A DNA stretch of 64,000 nucleotides, from the NCBI GenBank assembly GCA_963971305.1, contig OZ020308.1:26875275-26939274 (forward strand), in the 5' to 3' direction. This document shows, in pieces, positions 20,891 to 31,315 of this stretch (within the stretch, counting starts at the first letter, position 1; each line of letters begins with the position of its first letter). This stretch comes from Arcuatula senhousia. Taxonomy: Eukaryota > Mollusca > Bivalvia > Mytilida > Mytilidae. The notes under the pieces were generated by a model. That model had not been told where the DNA came from. It worked only from the letters and a program-made list of their open reading frames with translations, and made no database searches. The position numbers and the translations under genes were made by a program.

Positions 20891-20943
20891 AGGTCAAAAA
20901 CCAAAAGTATTAAAAGAAAAGTGCTCAAAACCTATTAAAATGA

Positions 20944-21015
20944 TTGCCCTATAGAGTAAAACAATTGCAGATAGAAAGTTTTTTCTATCTGCAATTGTTT
21001 TACTCTATAGGGCAA
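20944..21015. repeat. Perfect 34-bp hairpin with 4-nt loop
   Basis: The left arm 20944-20977 (starting 'ttgccctatagagtaaaac') is the exact reverse complement of 20982-21015. The intervening 'gttt' gives a very stable hairpin. The arm text 'ctatctgcaat' and 'tctatag' recurs in the neighbouring family D repeats. Confidence 0.97.
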
Positions 21016-21830
21016 AAATGCTATTTTTGATCTTTCAAAGGGCCTTAACCCCTGTAAGGAGTAATCTGACAACTTCTACCTTATTCAAACATTTGTAGAA
21101 TTAAATGAGCTGACGGTTTAAGCAAGCAACAGCTTTTATTATATAGATATAGGTGAAAGATCGTGATTTTTTCCGAGTTAAAAAATTCTCTAGATTTTCA
21201 CGGAGTTACTTACAGGATTTATCTAACTCGCGTGCGAATTTATCTAACCCTCGTGAAGTTTCCCGCGAAAAATACGTAGCTTAGATTAGTGCACAATACA
21301 CAATTCATTAATCAATAATTTCTTTCGTTTTCATTATTTGATGATCTATTAGTCACGTTTTTCCAAATTATCTATATAACAAATAGTATAACTAATTCGG
21401 GGTGACGAATATCAATTTTAATGTCACTCGTGTCGAATAACGCTAGGGGATTCAACTCGTGCGCGGAACAAGTTCCGCGCACTTGTTGAATCCTGGCGTT
21501 ATTCGAGACTCGTGACATTAAAATTGACATTCGCCACCACTCATTAGTTATACTTTAATTCTCTAATCTTAAAATAGTTTTCATACTAAATGGAAAAAGC
21601 TAGTTTTGACATTTAAAGGGCCATTACCGCTATAAGGAGTCATCTGACAACTTCGACACATTAGAGACTTTTGTATCTAGCTCAATAAGTTGAATGTTTC
21701 AGCGACCAAAAGCTTTTCTCTATCTGCAATAGTTTTCATTCTATAGGACAAAAATATGAAAAACGCTATTTTTGACTTTCAAAGGGCCATTAGCCCCGTA
21801 GGGGACATCTGACAACTTCGACCCATAGGT
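21016..21830 (+). repeat. Dispersed repeat family D, three partial copies
   Basis: 'ctttcaaagggcc', 'gtaaggagtaatctgacaac' and close variants occur at about 21030-21078, 21600-21652 and 21766-21818. Each is followed by 'ttcgac' or 'ttctac'. The copies are short and diverged; 'ttctctatctgcaatagttt' at about 21715 links to the hairpin arm. No coding content. Confidence 0.65.
21384..21554. repeat. Large imperfect hairpin, about 80-bp arms
   Basis: 'agtataactaa' at 21384 pairs with 'ttagttatact' at 21544-21554. Inside, 'atcaattttaatgtcactcg' pairs with the segment around 21510-21525, and the tip is 'gcgcggaac'/'gttccgcgc'. The arms contain mismatches and single-base offsets. Likely a foldback-type repeat. 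Confidence 0.85.
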
Positions 21831-21832
21831 AG

Positions 21833-22629
21833 TAGGAACGGAAGTGTACAGTTTAAGGGCCTATAAAAATGTGAGATGAACCGTTATTCTAGATTGTACA
21901 GTTTATTTTATTTATACACAAACTTTTTCACATGACACAAAAACGAAGAAGATGTACGATTGCCCTGTAGGTGAAAACTGAGCTGAAATTATAAAACTGT
22001 TCTACACCTATTAGCTTGGGGAAAACTATTCTATTTGAGGAATATAAATTATTTATGCTCTGGCATTATTTATGCCAAATGAGAACTACATTTAACGCCG
22101 CTGACGTTGTGAAAATATGTTTTTATGAAAAATATCCTCCATAGTTTTTGTGAAGTGTCCTCCATAGATTTTGTACAATGACTGCGATAGATTTTGTTCA
22201 AATTTTAAAACACGGCTTGGGTGGATAAATTTCAAATTAAATAAAATCCTGTATGTATTAATCCGTTTGTGCATGTGTAGAATGTGCACAAATTAGTTTT
22301 GATAGGATACATTTACACAATGTTCACGAGTTTAATGGTATTCATGTTTACGAACCGATTATTTACATCAATTTGGAGTGAACTTTTGAAAAATCAAGTG
22401 TGCAGATTGAAATTTCTATTAGACATCACAAACAATTTAATACAGGTAATTGGGTTATATCATATTCTATGTTATGTCTTCTTAAAATTTGAAGCGAACG
22501 GCAATCGTACATCTTCGTTTTTGAGTCATTTGAAAAAGTTTGTGTAAAAATAAAATAAACTGTACAATCTAGAATGGTTCATTTCACATTTTCTTTATAG
22601 GCCCTAAAACTGTACACTTCCGTTCCTAC
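21833..22629. mobile_element. Long-TIR non-autonomous DNA element, about 797 bp
   Basis: The first about 130 bp ('taggaacggaagtgtacagt', then 'gggcctata', 'ttctagattgtacagtttat', 'acaaactttttca', 'gatgtacgattgcc') recur in reverse complement over the last about 130 bp (22500-22629). TA sits just outside GGAACGG at both ends, consistent with a TA target duplication as in Tc1/mariner-like MITEs. The interior has no transposase; the short frames inside are not supported. Confidence 0.8.
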
Positions 22630-22976
22630 ACTGTGGTAACTAGTATACATAACACTTTTGTCTTGACACACTCTACCATTTAAAAAGAAAATATTTAGAG
22701 TTTATTTCAATTTATTCTAACGGTACAAAAGTCATGAATGTTAAAAATATTACAGGTTGAGATTTTTAAAAGATAACAAACATAGTGTCCACAAATGGTT
22801 GTTCGCTTAATTCACTATGAACAACAATGCAAATACAACTGCTAGCTACATGTACAGTCACTCGATCCTTCTATTTCCTTGGTAAGACGTCTGAACTACA
22901 CAAGTCTTCCAACTTTTAATTTTGAAGATATTGAAAGGACCGCTTCTATCCAGGACCATGGATTCATAAACGATAT
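22630..22976. other. Non-coding stretch
   Basis: No gene, repeat or structure recognised. Confidence 0.45.
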
Positions 22977-23053
22977 TATTTTGCTCCTTTTTTTAATCAC
23001 GTTATTTTGCTCCTTTTTTTTATCACGTTATTTTGCTCCTTTTTTAATCACGA
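22977..23053 (+). repeat. Short tandem repeat, 27-28 bp x 3
   Basis: 'ttattttgctcctttttt' followed by 'atcacg' is repeated three times with T-run length changes. Confidence 0.9.
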
Positions 23054-23402
23054 TATACATGATATATATATATATGGCAGGTGAATGACAGTCCAGCTTT
23101 GTAGCTGCAAAACAGGGTGGTTCTATACAGGCTGAAATGAAAAGGAGAAAAAAAACCATTTAATTTTCACAGTAGGCAGTATAAATATTTGCGAACGCTA
23201 CTATTTTATAGTGTAAAAGATGTATTGCATAACAAACAAATAAATACAATCACATATTAAAATTAATTAACTTCTTCCTCATACTAAAGATATTTTTTTT
23301 TGAAAATAAAAAAAAAATGTCCCCAGACGACGACAACAACAACGACGACATCGCCATAAATATAACATTATATACGATCGCAAAATTTTTATCCTAACAT
23401 AT

Positions 23403-23670
23403 CTATACTACTAAAATAACGAAGCGTTTTTTATTAGCCGGGTTGCAGCCTAAACAACAAATGCTACGACTAAGCTTCATATATTAAAAATAGGGGATGG
23501 TTGTGCCCTTTGAAAATTTCATTAGCATATATGCAATTATGTCTGCAGTTTGCTAATTAACTTAATTAATTGATCCGGAAACCATATAGCCGTCAACGTT
23601 CCGGAACTACTCCTATGAACAAGTTTCCGGTGGTCATACTAAAAAGCGCTAGGAAGCGCTCGAGCGGGTA
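23403..23670 (+). mobile_element. Possible short Helitron-like element
   Basis: Begins TCTATACTACTAAAATAACG after an A, similar to Helitron 5' ends, and closes near GC-rich hairpin text 'agcgctaggaagcgct' and 'cgctcgagcgg' at about 23644-23665. A related 'cccgctcgagcgg' lies at about 25822. A terminal CTRR immediately before T is not clear, so the right boundary and the class are uncertain. Confidence 0.3.
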
Positions 23671-24108
23671 TTTAACACTGTTTGAAATTATTTCAAATTA
23701 ATTAGAAACTTGCAAAAAAAAATAGTAATTAGTAATTTGAGTAAAATAATACCGTAGAACCTTCAATTTGCGATTAGCACAACCACGTACAGTAAGGTCA
23801 TGCATATGCAATGTTTTTATTGTGTGGTCTATTTTTTAAAGCAACGCAACGAATTCTCGGGTTTTCCCTAGTAGAGTTTTAAGATTTTAAAAGTCTTAAA
23901 AAACAAGGTAAAACTATGATGTCTCATTTCTGCCTGGAGCCGAAAAGCGTTTAAGTCTGAATCTCTGATCCATGGTAGAACAAGGGCACAAGGAATTATT
24001 TTTGATAAACAAGCTTTGACTATTCAAGAGTCTTGTGGATGAAAAAAAAACTTCTACTAGAAGTAAGTACTGTAATGGCAAATGCAATATACTTAAATAT
24101 GATTTACT

Positions 24109-24487
24109 TTAAACATATTTATTTATTTTTGATTGGGAAACAAGCTTAATGCTTAGAACTATAAATTCCTCTCCAGTTTGCAGTTTGCGAGTATGGGCTT
24201 TGTAGCGGGTCCCATTGAGCCTACTCTTATCAAACTCCACAAAGGGGTCTTTAATGTGCACATGGTATTGCTCTCCCCATACCTCTCCCCATACACGCCA
24301 CAACTTTTTTCGTGCCTCCAAAGGATTTAGAAGCATCGTTTCTTGAGACCATCCTCGGAAATAGTGTCAGGAGAGAGTCGGGAAATTGGTCCATGAAATT
24401 TTCACCCAGACGCAGTCTTGGAAATTCGCACAAGTAATGGCTTGTAAAACTCTGTTCGGTCATGTGAATTTTTGCAAATTTTGTCAT
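24109..24487 (-). pseudogene. Frameshifted gene fragment of unknown family
   Basis: The ATG at 24485-24487 opens MTKFAKIHMTEQSF and continues to FPDSLLTLFPR. Around 24352-24358 the sensible reading moves one frame over and continues GWSQETMLLNPLEARKKLW, then GEQYHVHIKDPFVEFDKS and RLNGTRYKAHTRKL, ending at 24109. Both halves look like one continuous soluble protein of about 125 residues, with a single-base frameshift between them. I do not recognise the family. The 5' flank and first codons ('acaggtccgaatccatta', 'caaaatttgc', 'aaaattcac') recur on the plus strand at 35050-35110 with about 85% identity, so this is part of a duplicated or mobile sequence. Confidence 0.5.
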
Positions 24488-24566
24488 AATCTATATAAAA
24501 TTATTTTTAGATAATGGATTCGGACCTGTAAATTTTAAACCCTAGTTTCCTTGTCAGTGGAGGATC

Positions 24567-24590
24567 GGGGGGGGGGGGGGGGGGGGGGGG
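24567..24590 (+). repeat. Poly(G) tract, 24 G
   Basis: Twenty-four consecutive G. It can form G-quadruplexes, and its length is likely to be uncertain in the assembly. Confidence 0.95.
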
Positions 24591-24599
24591 TCCAGGAGG

Positions 24600-24929
24600 A
24601 TGGATCCGATTTTACTTCGAAAATTTGTTAATTTTCTGTAGATTTATGGAAAATGCTCTGCAACCTCTCCCCATCCTTAAATGGAATGTATAAGGACCCA
24701 ACCCAGTTTTTGAAAGTTTCTACATCTGCCCAAAGGTGTTCTTGTGTGTAACTAAACATTTTAGATTATGTTGTTAAAAACAGGTTATTGGAAGTTTTTG
24801 GGGGCCACACCTTAACTACTACGTACTCTTCTATAATTGTCAAAAATATCGATATTTTAGGCTAATTCGTGAATAGCTTAGCCTGAGATGACCATTTGAT
24901 TCTTTTCGGGGTGGTGCAATTTTGGCCGG
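24600..24929. other. Non-coding stretch
   Basis: No gene or structure recognised. Confidence 0.45.
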
Positions 24930-24956
24930 GTGTGTGTGTGTGGGGGGGGGGGGGGG
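24930..24956 (+). repeat. (TG)n followed by poly(G), 15 G
   Basis: A TG dinucleotide run passes directly into 15 consecutive G. Confidence 0.95.
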
Positions 24957-26780
24957 TACCAACATCATCAATTTGTGATTGGTTTACGGACTCCCTTAAC
25001 ATGTAAATTTAAACTTGTCAAATAATGATATTATAAAGTACAACTACACATATATGACATATTGCATATCAGTGGACTGTAATACAATAACAAGTTTATT
25101 AGTGCAGCGGTGGATCGGTAAAAGGTCGTCTATTTAAGGAGTTTAGTGTACCAACATGACACACAGCTCATTTTTTTTAGTATTATACAACCCTTTAGCT
25201 TTCATTTTAAGTGGGTCATCACGAATTCGTATTGGGCATTTTTTTTGTAAAATCGATCTTTTTCAACAGTGGTGCAGTCTATGAAATAAGCTAGATGGAT
25301 TCTCAATTTCTTATCTCTGATCACTCTAAGTTAGTTATAAATTTATCAACACCCAGTTGAGTTCCCTGACTACAAACCCTATGGTGCAAATATAATGTTT
25401 CAGAATTTTCTTACAAAAATGAAAATATTTTCCATGATTCCAAACATCACTTTGAAGTTGACAGTGTACAAGTAATTAAAACCAATCTAATGTTTAACTT
25501 AATTTTGTTGAAATAGTTTCTTCATGTTACAATACCAAAAAGGGATATCATGAAAAGCGGTTAATTTGGTAACTATGCTGTATATTATATACTTAGTTTT
25601 TTCTGTTGCTTCAAATAGATTACAATTATGTATATCGTCTTGATTGTTGGTGTACTTTTTTCCAATGTTTTTATCAAATCTTCTTGCATGCTGCATAAAA
25701 AAAAATCCAACATGCTGTTCATCTGTTTAAAAAAAAATAAAGAGCAGTAACAGAAGTCATTGAAGTTTAGCAATGTTTAGTGCAAGTCAAAAACTACATT
25801 GGTAAATGTCTTATAGTAGTGCCCGCTCGAGCGGAGAGCTCTACGGTATTTGTTTCCGCGAGAAATTTGCTAATGCTGATTTAGATTTTTTATGGTCCGG
25901 AAAGGGTTATTATTTTTACAGGGCCGGAGTGAATGTTAAAATAATTTATAAGAAATGAAATAATGCTTAAAAAAATAATAAATTGCGCTTTTTACAAGAA
26001 AATAATATTCTTAAAATAATAAATACACATAAGCTGCTTGTTTCGTCTTGGTTATATGCACGTACGAAACTAACGTGTCTCGAAGCTTGATCGCCCCATA
26101 CCATCTCGCCCCAAAATAAGCAAATGGAAATATTGGAAACTAAATGATAGCGATAGCCCTGAATGTCGACATTTAGAACAAAATATGAATAAAAATTATA
26201 TATGAAAAAGATTGTTAGAAATGGAAAAACTTGTTTACCAAATAAACTTATGAATTTTGTGTAATTAAAATGAACCAAAGCTCGTGCACTACAATGTTCG
26301 TCTTCTTCTGATTCTGAATATCCAACTTGAGTAGATGCCCAGAGTAGATCCAACACAAAATAATTTCTAATTTTTGTCCACTTATTCACACTTTTTGGTA
26401 AGACAAGGGTACAAAAACAAACAAGACTTTAAAGAGAAAAATGTCCCATTTAGCTATATTCGCATTTAGGCAATGCCTACTCCATATTAGTTTTTGTACG
26501 TGTCATGTATGTGCTTACAACGTACACAATATAGGTTTGAGTTAAATGATACATTTTGACTGCAGTTTGCTTGTATATTTAGGTTTTTATAGTGATGTGA
26601 CTTTGCAGCTGTGTGCTGGATACAATCTTATTAAAAATTAAAAAAACAAGGCCTGCAGATCAGAACCGATGGACTATCAAAAGATCTATGTATTTATAAT
26701 AGTACATGTACTTCTATTATTTCTATAATTCAACAGTGTTCAAATGTCTTTCTCAGCAAAAGTTTTTAATTATATCAAAA
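24957..26780. other. Long stretch without a supported gene
   Basis: The longest frame here, 140 codons on the minus strand at 25967-26389, is hydrophobic and low in recognisable motifs. It may include an exon but I cannot support it. A GC palindrome 'ccgctcgagcgg' sits at about 25823. Confidence 0.4.
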
Positions 26781-26805
26781 AACAAGATTGCTACGCGTAG
26801 CCATG

Positions 26806-27342
26806 TGTCCCCCGCCGCCGCATGATAGTTGTTGGTTATGTAAATTCCATCGATATATTCTCTGAGAAACGATAGAAATTGGTTGTTTTGGAGACAAAAT
26901 CATTCAGTCAAAACGAGGAAGGAAAGCTAGTGAACATGTTTTTTTTTTCAAAGTCCCATTTTCTGGACCGGAAAAATAACTCGAAATCTGAAAATATTGC
27001 TTCAAAATTTTTTTCCGTATGATTATAGAGTACCTTTCGCTCTATCAGTCTACATAATTTTAGAACCCTGTGCACCTAGGTACATTGTAACCGAGATATT
27101 GAATGTCCTATATTTTGACCTTCTTCCCCGTTTTCATGGAAACGGCGGCCATTTTGAAAATTTCAAATATGGGATGATCACCTACTAATAGTACCCTATC
27201 AGTGTGTAAAGATTCAGCAACATCCGTTCAGTAGTGTCCGAGGAGTTGCACCCACAAAACAAAACGTGACGAACGGACTGACAGACGGACGGACAGACGG
27301 AGACCAATACTAGGTCCCTCCGACGCGTTGCGGCGGGGGACA
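26806..27342. mobile_element. TIR element, about 537 bp
   Basis: Starts 'tgtcccccgccgc' and ends with the exact reverse complement 'gcggcgggggaca' (27330-27342). Near the right end lies 'gactgacagacggacggac', a word widespread in mollusc repeats. There is no transposase. The left flank 'gctacgcgtagccat' resembles 'gctacacgtagccac' at 35227, perhaps another insertion of the family. Confidence 0.65.
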
Positions 27343-27433
27343 ATAAAACCTTTTTAGCTTACCTCATGAAAGTGAGGGGGGCTTATGTTATACCCCCAGC
27401 GCCGGCATCGGTGTCCGCGTTGGCGTCCGCACC

Positions 27434-28160
27434 CACTTACAGAAGAATGATCCGTACACGCTCACTGACAAGTGCCACATCAGTGATATTCACAGCTATG
27501 GTAGCTTTAGGTGCACCTAGTGATGCTTAGCACAATGCATGCTTGGAATGCTGGCTGTGACCTATATTTTCTGCATGGATGACCACTTACAGAAGAACGG
27601 TTAAAGTCCATCCCCACTTACTGACATGTGCCACATCAATGATATTTCTATGATAGGTGCACCTAGTGATGCTTAGTACAATGCATGCTTCGGATGCTGG
27701 CTGTGACCTATATTTTCAGCATGAATGATCACTTACAGAAGAATGGTTAAAGTCCATTCCCACCTTCTGACAAGTGCCACATCAACCAAATTGGTATGGT
27801 ACATGTGTATGTGCACCGAAGCATGCATTGTCCTTAACATCACAATGCATGCTTTGGATGAATGGTTGTAGGTCCCTGCTTACTGACAAGTGCAACATCA
27901 ACCAAATTGATATGGTAGATGCACCAAGTGATGTGAAGGACAATGCATGCTTCGGATGTTGGCTATGACCTACATTTTCCGCATGAATGACTGTTTACAG
28001 AAGAATTGTTAAAATCAATTCCTGCTAACAGACAATTATCATATCAACCAAAGTTGATAGGTGCATCTCGCAGGGATGTTTAGCAAGATGCACGGTGCAG
28101 ATCCTGGCTGTGACCTTCTTTTTCTTTATGAATGAGCACTTAAAATTTTTAAAAGTTTAA
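27434..28160 (+). repeat. Degenerate tandem repeat of about 145 bp, about 5 units
   Basis: 'acttacagaagaa' recurs at 27434, 27585, 27731 and (as 'tttacagaagaa') 27993. Between copies come 'gacaagtgccacatca', 'gcacctagtgatg', 'caatgcatgctt' and 'gctggctgtgacctat'. Units differ by 10-25%, so the array is old. It directly precedes the Penelope-like fragment. Confidence 0.85.
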
Positions 28161-28239
28161 GTCAAGTCCTGCTTCGTGAAAATAATGCATAACGAGGTGA
28201 GCTTCGTAATCGATAGATAACCTATATTCTATTTATTAT

Positions 28240-28575
28240 AGTATAAATTTTAAGAATGGAAAACATTTCGAAGTTCGACAAAATATGTCATGTAAGACCG
28301 AAAACCTTATTTACTCGGCGATATGTTCAAATTGCGAGGAATTTTATATCGGAGAAACTAAGAATGAGTTTCGGATGAGGATGACCCTGCATCGACAACA
28401 AACGAACCACGAAGAACTTACAGTCATAAGGGCAAATAGGCATTTTCAAGAATGTTCTGGTGGTACTTTCAACATATTTCCGCTTTATAAAGTCAACTGG
28501 AATATTGACGTCTACAGAAAACGAAAGGAGGAACTGTTTATTAACATTTTAAACCCTTCTTTAAATGATAAATAA
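28240..28575 (+). pseudogene. Penelope-like element fragment: C-terminal GIY-YIG endonuclease
   Basis: An open frame ending in TAA at 28573-28575. It encodes HFEVRQNMSCKTENLIY, a Cys pair (CSNC) and FYIGETKNEFRMRMTLHR, closing with INILNPSLNDK. The LIY...YIG pair, the Arg and His that follow, and the Cys-rich lead-in match the GIY-YIG endonuclease that ends Penelope-like retroelement proteins, which nicks DNA for integration. No reverse transcriptase precedes it; instead there is the 145-bp repeat, so the element is 5'-truncated. The hammerhead motif 125 bp downstream is where such elements usually carry one. Confidence 0.7.
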
Positions 28576-28690
28576 GTTTTTCTTATGTCCCGATGATAAT
28601 GACGTTTACACACTCCCGTTTATTCTGATGTTTTTTAATTGTAACGTCAAACGTTTGTTAACGTAAAATCAATGTATGTTTTTATAAACA

Positions 28691-28742
28691 ATATCCACCT
28701 GAAGATATGCATGAAGCATTGAAAGCGCTTGTAATGAATGTA
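28691..28742 (+). ncRNA. Compact hammerhead-like motif after the GIY-YIG fragment
   Basis: CUGAAGA at 28699-28705 (position 7 of the core tolerates any base), stem II UAUGC-AUGAA-GCAUU (4 strong pairs) at 28706-28720, GAAA at 28721-28724, the self-complementary GCGC, then UU as the cleavage site (after 28730). Stem I is only partly complementary, which is the weak point. Core and position match Penelope-linked minimal hammerheads. Confidence 0.6.
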
Positions 28743-28889
28743 ACATCTATGAATTAATGTAGAGATTGAAATCATTCAATATTTTTGTTTTTATTCTATT
28801 TATTATAAATATATTATATATATTTTTATATTATGCAGGCCACATTCACAATTGTACTTTTATTTCTATTTAAAGGCTTACCTATATGA

Positions 28890-29190
28890 CCTCCATGCAC
28901 TAGTAACCAAATAATCATCTAAATCGGCCATTTAAGACCTATTTTTGTTGAAAAATACTGAACAGAAATCTGTTCAGACTTATCAAGACTTTCAGTAGAA
29001 TAATTAGATTTTCTCCTTTCAACGTCGTTTCAGACTCGTTAAGATCGATTAAGGAATTTAAGATTGTACCCTGTCGCGGGTTGTTCAGATGCGTTAAGAT
29101 CATGTTGGACATGTTCAGATGATTAGTAGATTTAACTGTTCAGATGTGTTCAGATGTTGTCAAGTTCGTTAAGTCTAGGTAAAATGTCAA
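28890..29190 (+). repeat. Motif-rich block: GTTCAGAT / GTTAAGAT words
   Basis: 'gttcaga' and 'gttaaga' and near variants occur at least twelve times in about 220 bp with irregular spacing. A reverse-orientation relative lies at 40440-40720; both begin beside 'cactagtaa'. This is not a simple tandem repeat. Confidence 0.6.
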
Positions 29191-29423
29191 TAATTGAAGT
29201 CAAAAATAGTAAGTGTTTTTAACAGGGATTGTTTCCCTTAGTTAATAGACTTAAAAAAGACAAGCGAGAAATGTAAAAACTTAAAATATATGTAAAATTT
29301 TCATAATTACAGGTTCTGAATTTTTTGGAAAACAGGAAATATAAATAGATTGAAATTATATAAACATAAACAAATTGGTTTAACGAACATATATGAATAT
29401 TGATACATGTACATACATTAAGG

Positions 29424-29442
29424 AAATAAATAAAAAAAATAA

Positions 29443-29497
<55 letters not shown>

Positions 29498-29514
29498 AAA
29501 TAAATAAATAAATA
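29424..29514 (+). repeat. (TAAA)n microsatellite
   Basis: About 20 TAAA units with one interruption. Confidence 0.95.
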
Positions 29515-30815
29515 CTTGGTCTCTGTTTCATTAAAATTATGTAAAAACGAAGAAAGGAGTAACAAAAACAATCATTAGTAATTTTAAGCCCAGTTAAAAA
29601 AAAAAAAAAAAAAACTCTAGCAGGTAAAAATAAAAAAGACAATTTTTGTTTATGGTTACATATCATTAGTTTTTGTCAGAACTCCAGTGCGCCTGGTGCA
29701 CCAAAGAATGACAAGGTGCAGTAAAAACAAGAAAATGGGAATATATTTTCTAATTTTTGTTTTTGTTTAAGTTATTTATTTTAAAGCAATGTTGGGACAT
29801 ACAAACTTGATGTTGAATAAGATAAATTAAAAGATATTCAAAAATACAAAAAAAAATGTTTTAGTTTTTGATGGACCGGCTGCTCCTTGGGCCAACTGAC
29901 ATGTGCATGAACATTCTTTTCTGTTTAAATACGAGAGTGTCAACTGATTTGAAATATTTGTCCGTAGGCATAAAATATATAGCGTTTACAACTGAAAATT
30001 AAAGAAAAAAAACGACAATAGCATTTTATTTTAACCAAATTAATTATGAATCAAAATAAACTTAATTCATGAAATTAGATCATGCATCTTTTCTATATGT
30101 ATTAAGAAAGTGTATTTATTTGTAGATTGATACATTTCAAATATAATCCGTACACATGTGCCAGTCTCAATTTCATTGATTGATTGATTGATTGTTGTTT
30201 GCTTAATGTCCCGTCGGAGTCTCAATTTCATGTGCAAGTCCTATAATATACGATTCCAAATATGGTTTATTTTGCATTTATGAAAATAATAAAAATAAAG
30301 TGCACCAGTAATCTTGTATGTTTGTCAATTTTGTTTAAAATCCTAACGGTATAAAAAAAATGCTTTGCAACCTGGATAAAGCAACGTATGTAAAGATCAT
30401 GTTGCTGCTGAGAAGACTGGACAACTCTGTGTTTTTGTTACGACTCGGTCGTACGCACGGAAAATGAAAAAAATATGGTCCTATATCTTCAATCAAGATC
30501 ACGTTTTCATTGTCGGTAGGTCCCGGGTGCAAGTCGCAAATAAATAATCCAATTGACGTATACTGAACATTGCTGAACAATGAAACATAATTAGCCCAAA
30601 ATTTGTCTCCTCTCTAGCTATGTTTGTTATACAATGGCACCACCTAGCTATCGAATCTAGAACCACAAACTAGTTACTTCCAATTCAAGAGTAACCTCGG
30701 TGTTGTTTATTTAAGGTAAAGCAGATTATTCTTGCTGCGAAATACCCTTGTTTTCACTTTTTAAATCGACACAAGTCAAACCTAACTCTAATTTACCCCC
30801 AACGGGTATTACTTC
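29515..30815. other. Non-coding stretch with simple repeats
   Basis: Includes poly(A) at about 29597 and (ATTG)n at 30174-30195 followed by 'cttaatgtcccgtc'. No gene supported. Confidence 0.45.
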
Positions 30816-30825
30816 ATGTATCCCA

Positions 30826-31305
30826 TGAGTGAGTGAGTGAGTTGGTGTTTTACGCCCGTTCAACGCTATATAGGTGAACATGAAAAAGGTGATAAAATGA
30901 ACATGAAATGATGATGATAAATAAAATATGGGGGTGGGGTGGGAAACAAAGGAACGGCAAATTTTGAAGAACCACAGAAAAAGGGGAGAGGTGGGTAGGG
31001 GCGAAAAATTAAGCCTATGTGGTGCACTACTTGGCAGTTCACAAAAGGGTCTTTTGCGTGCATGAAGCGTGGCACTCTCCACACACGTTGGACCACTATG
31101 GTCAGCGGTCAGGGTTTCCGTATTATAGACCTGACAACCCCCGCGGACGAGGGCCACCTATATTCCGCCACCTAGGGTACACACTTGGTCGCTCTGTGGG
31201 CTGAGCACTGACCCGACGTCAGAATCCCAAGACAATTAGTCGACTCTTACGACAAGCTAGGCTCTGCTGCGGGCCTTTTCGCCACCCGGGACCCGCACGG
31301 GACTA
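30826..31305 (-). mobile_element. SINE-like element with 10-bp target duplication
   Basis: Bounded by 'atgtatccca' on both sides (30816-30825 and 31306-31315). On the minus strand it starts with 'tagtcccgtgcgggtcc' and ends '...gggcgtaaaacaccaac' plus an (ACTC)n tail, a 3' end typical of mollusc SINEs. It is 480 bp long. Truncated relatives lie at 38256-38602 (same strand) and 51750-52057 (opposite strand). No convincing A/B box pair was found by eye, so the promoter type is open. The small frames in it are not genes. Confidence 0.8.
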
Positions 31306-31315
31306 ATGTATCCCA

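Noticed and set aside
25967..26389. 140-codon minus-strand frame
   Set aside because: No homology or motif recognised and no splice or promoter support; mentioned only in the stretch note.
27774..27968. 64-codon plus-strand frame
   Set aside because: Falls inside the degenerate 145-bp tandem repeat and does not persist between units.
29380..29666. Frames rich in LFIY repeats
   Set aside because: They translate the (TAAA)n microsatellite.
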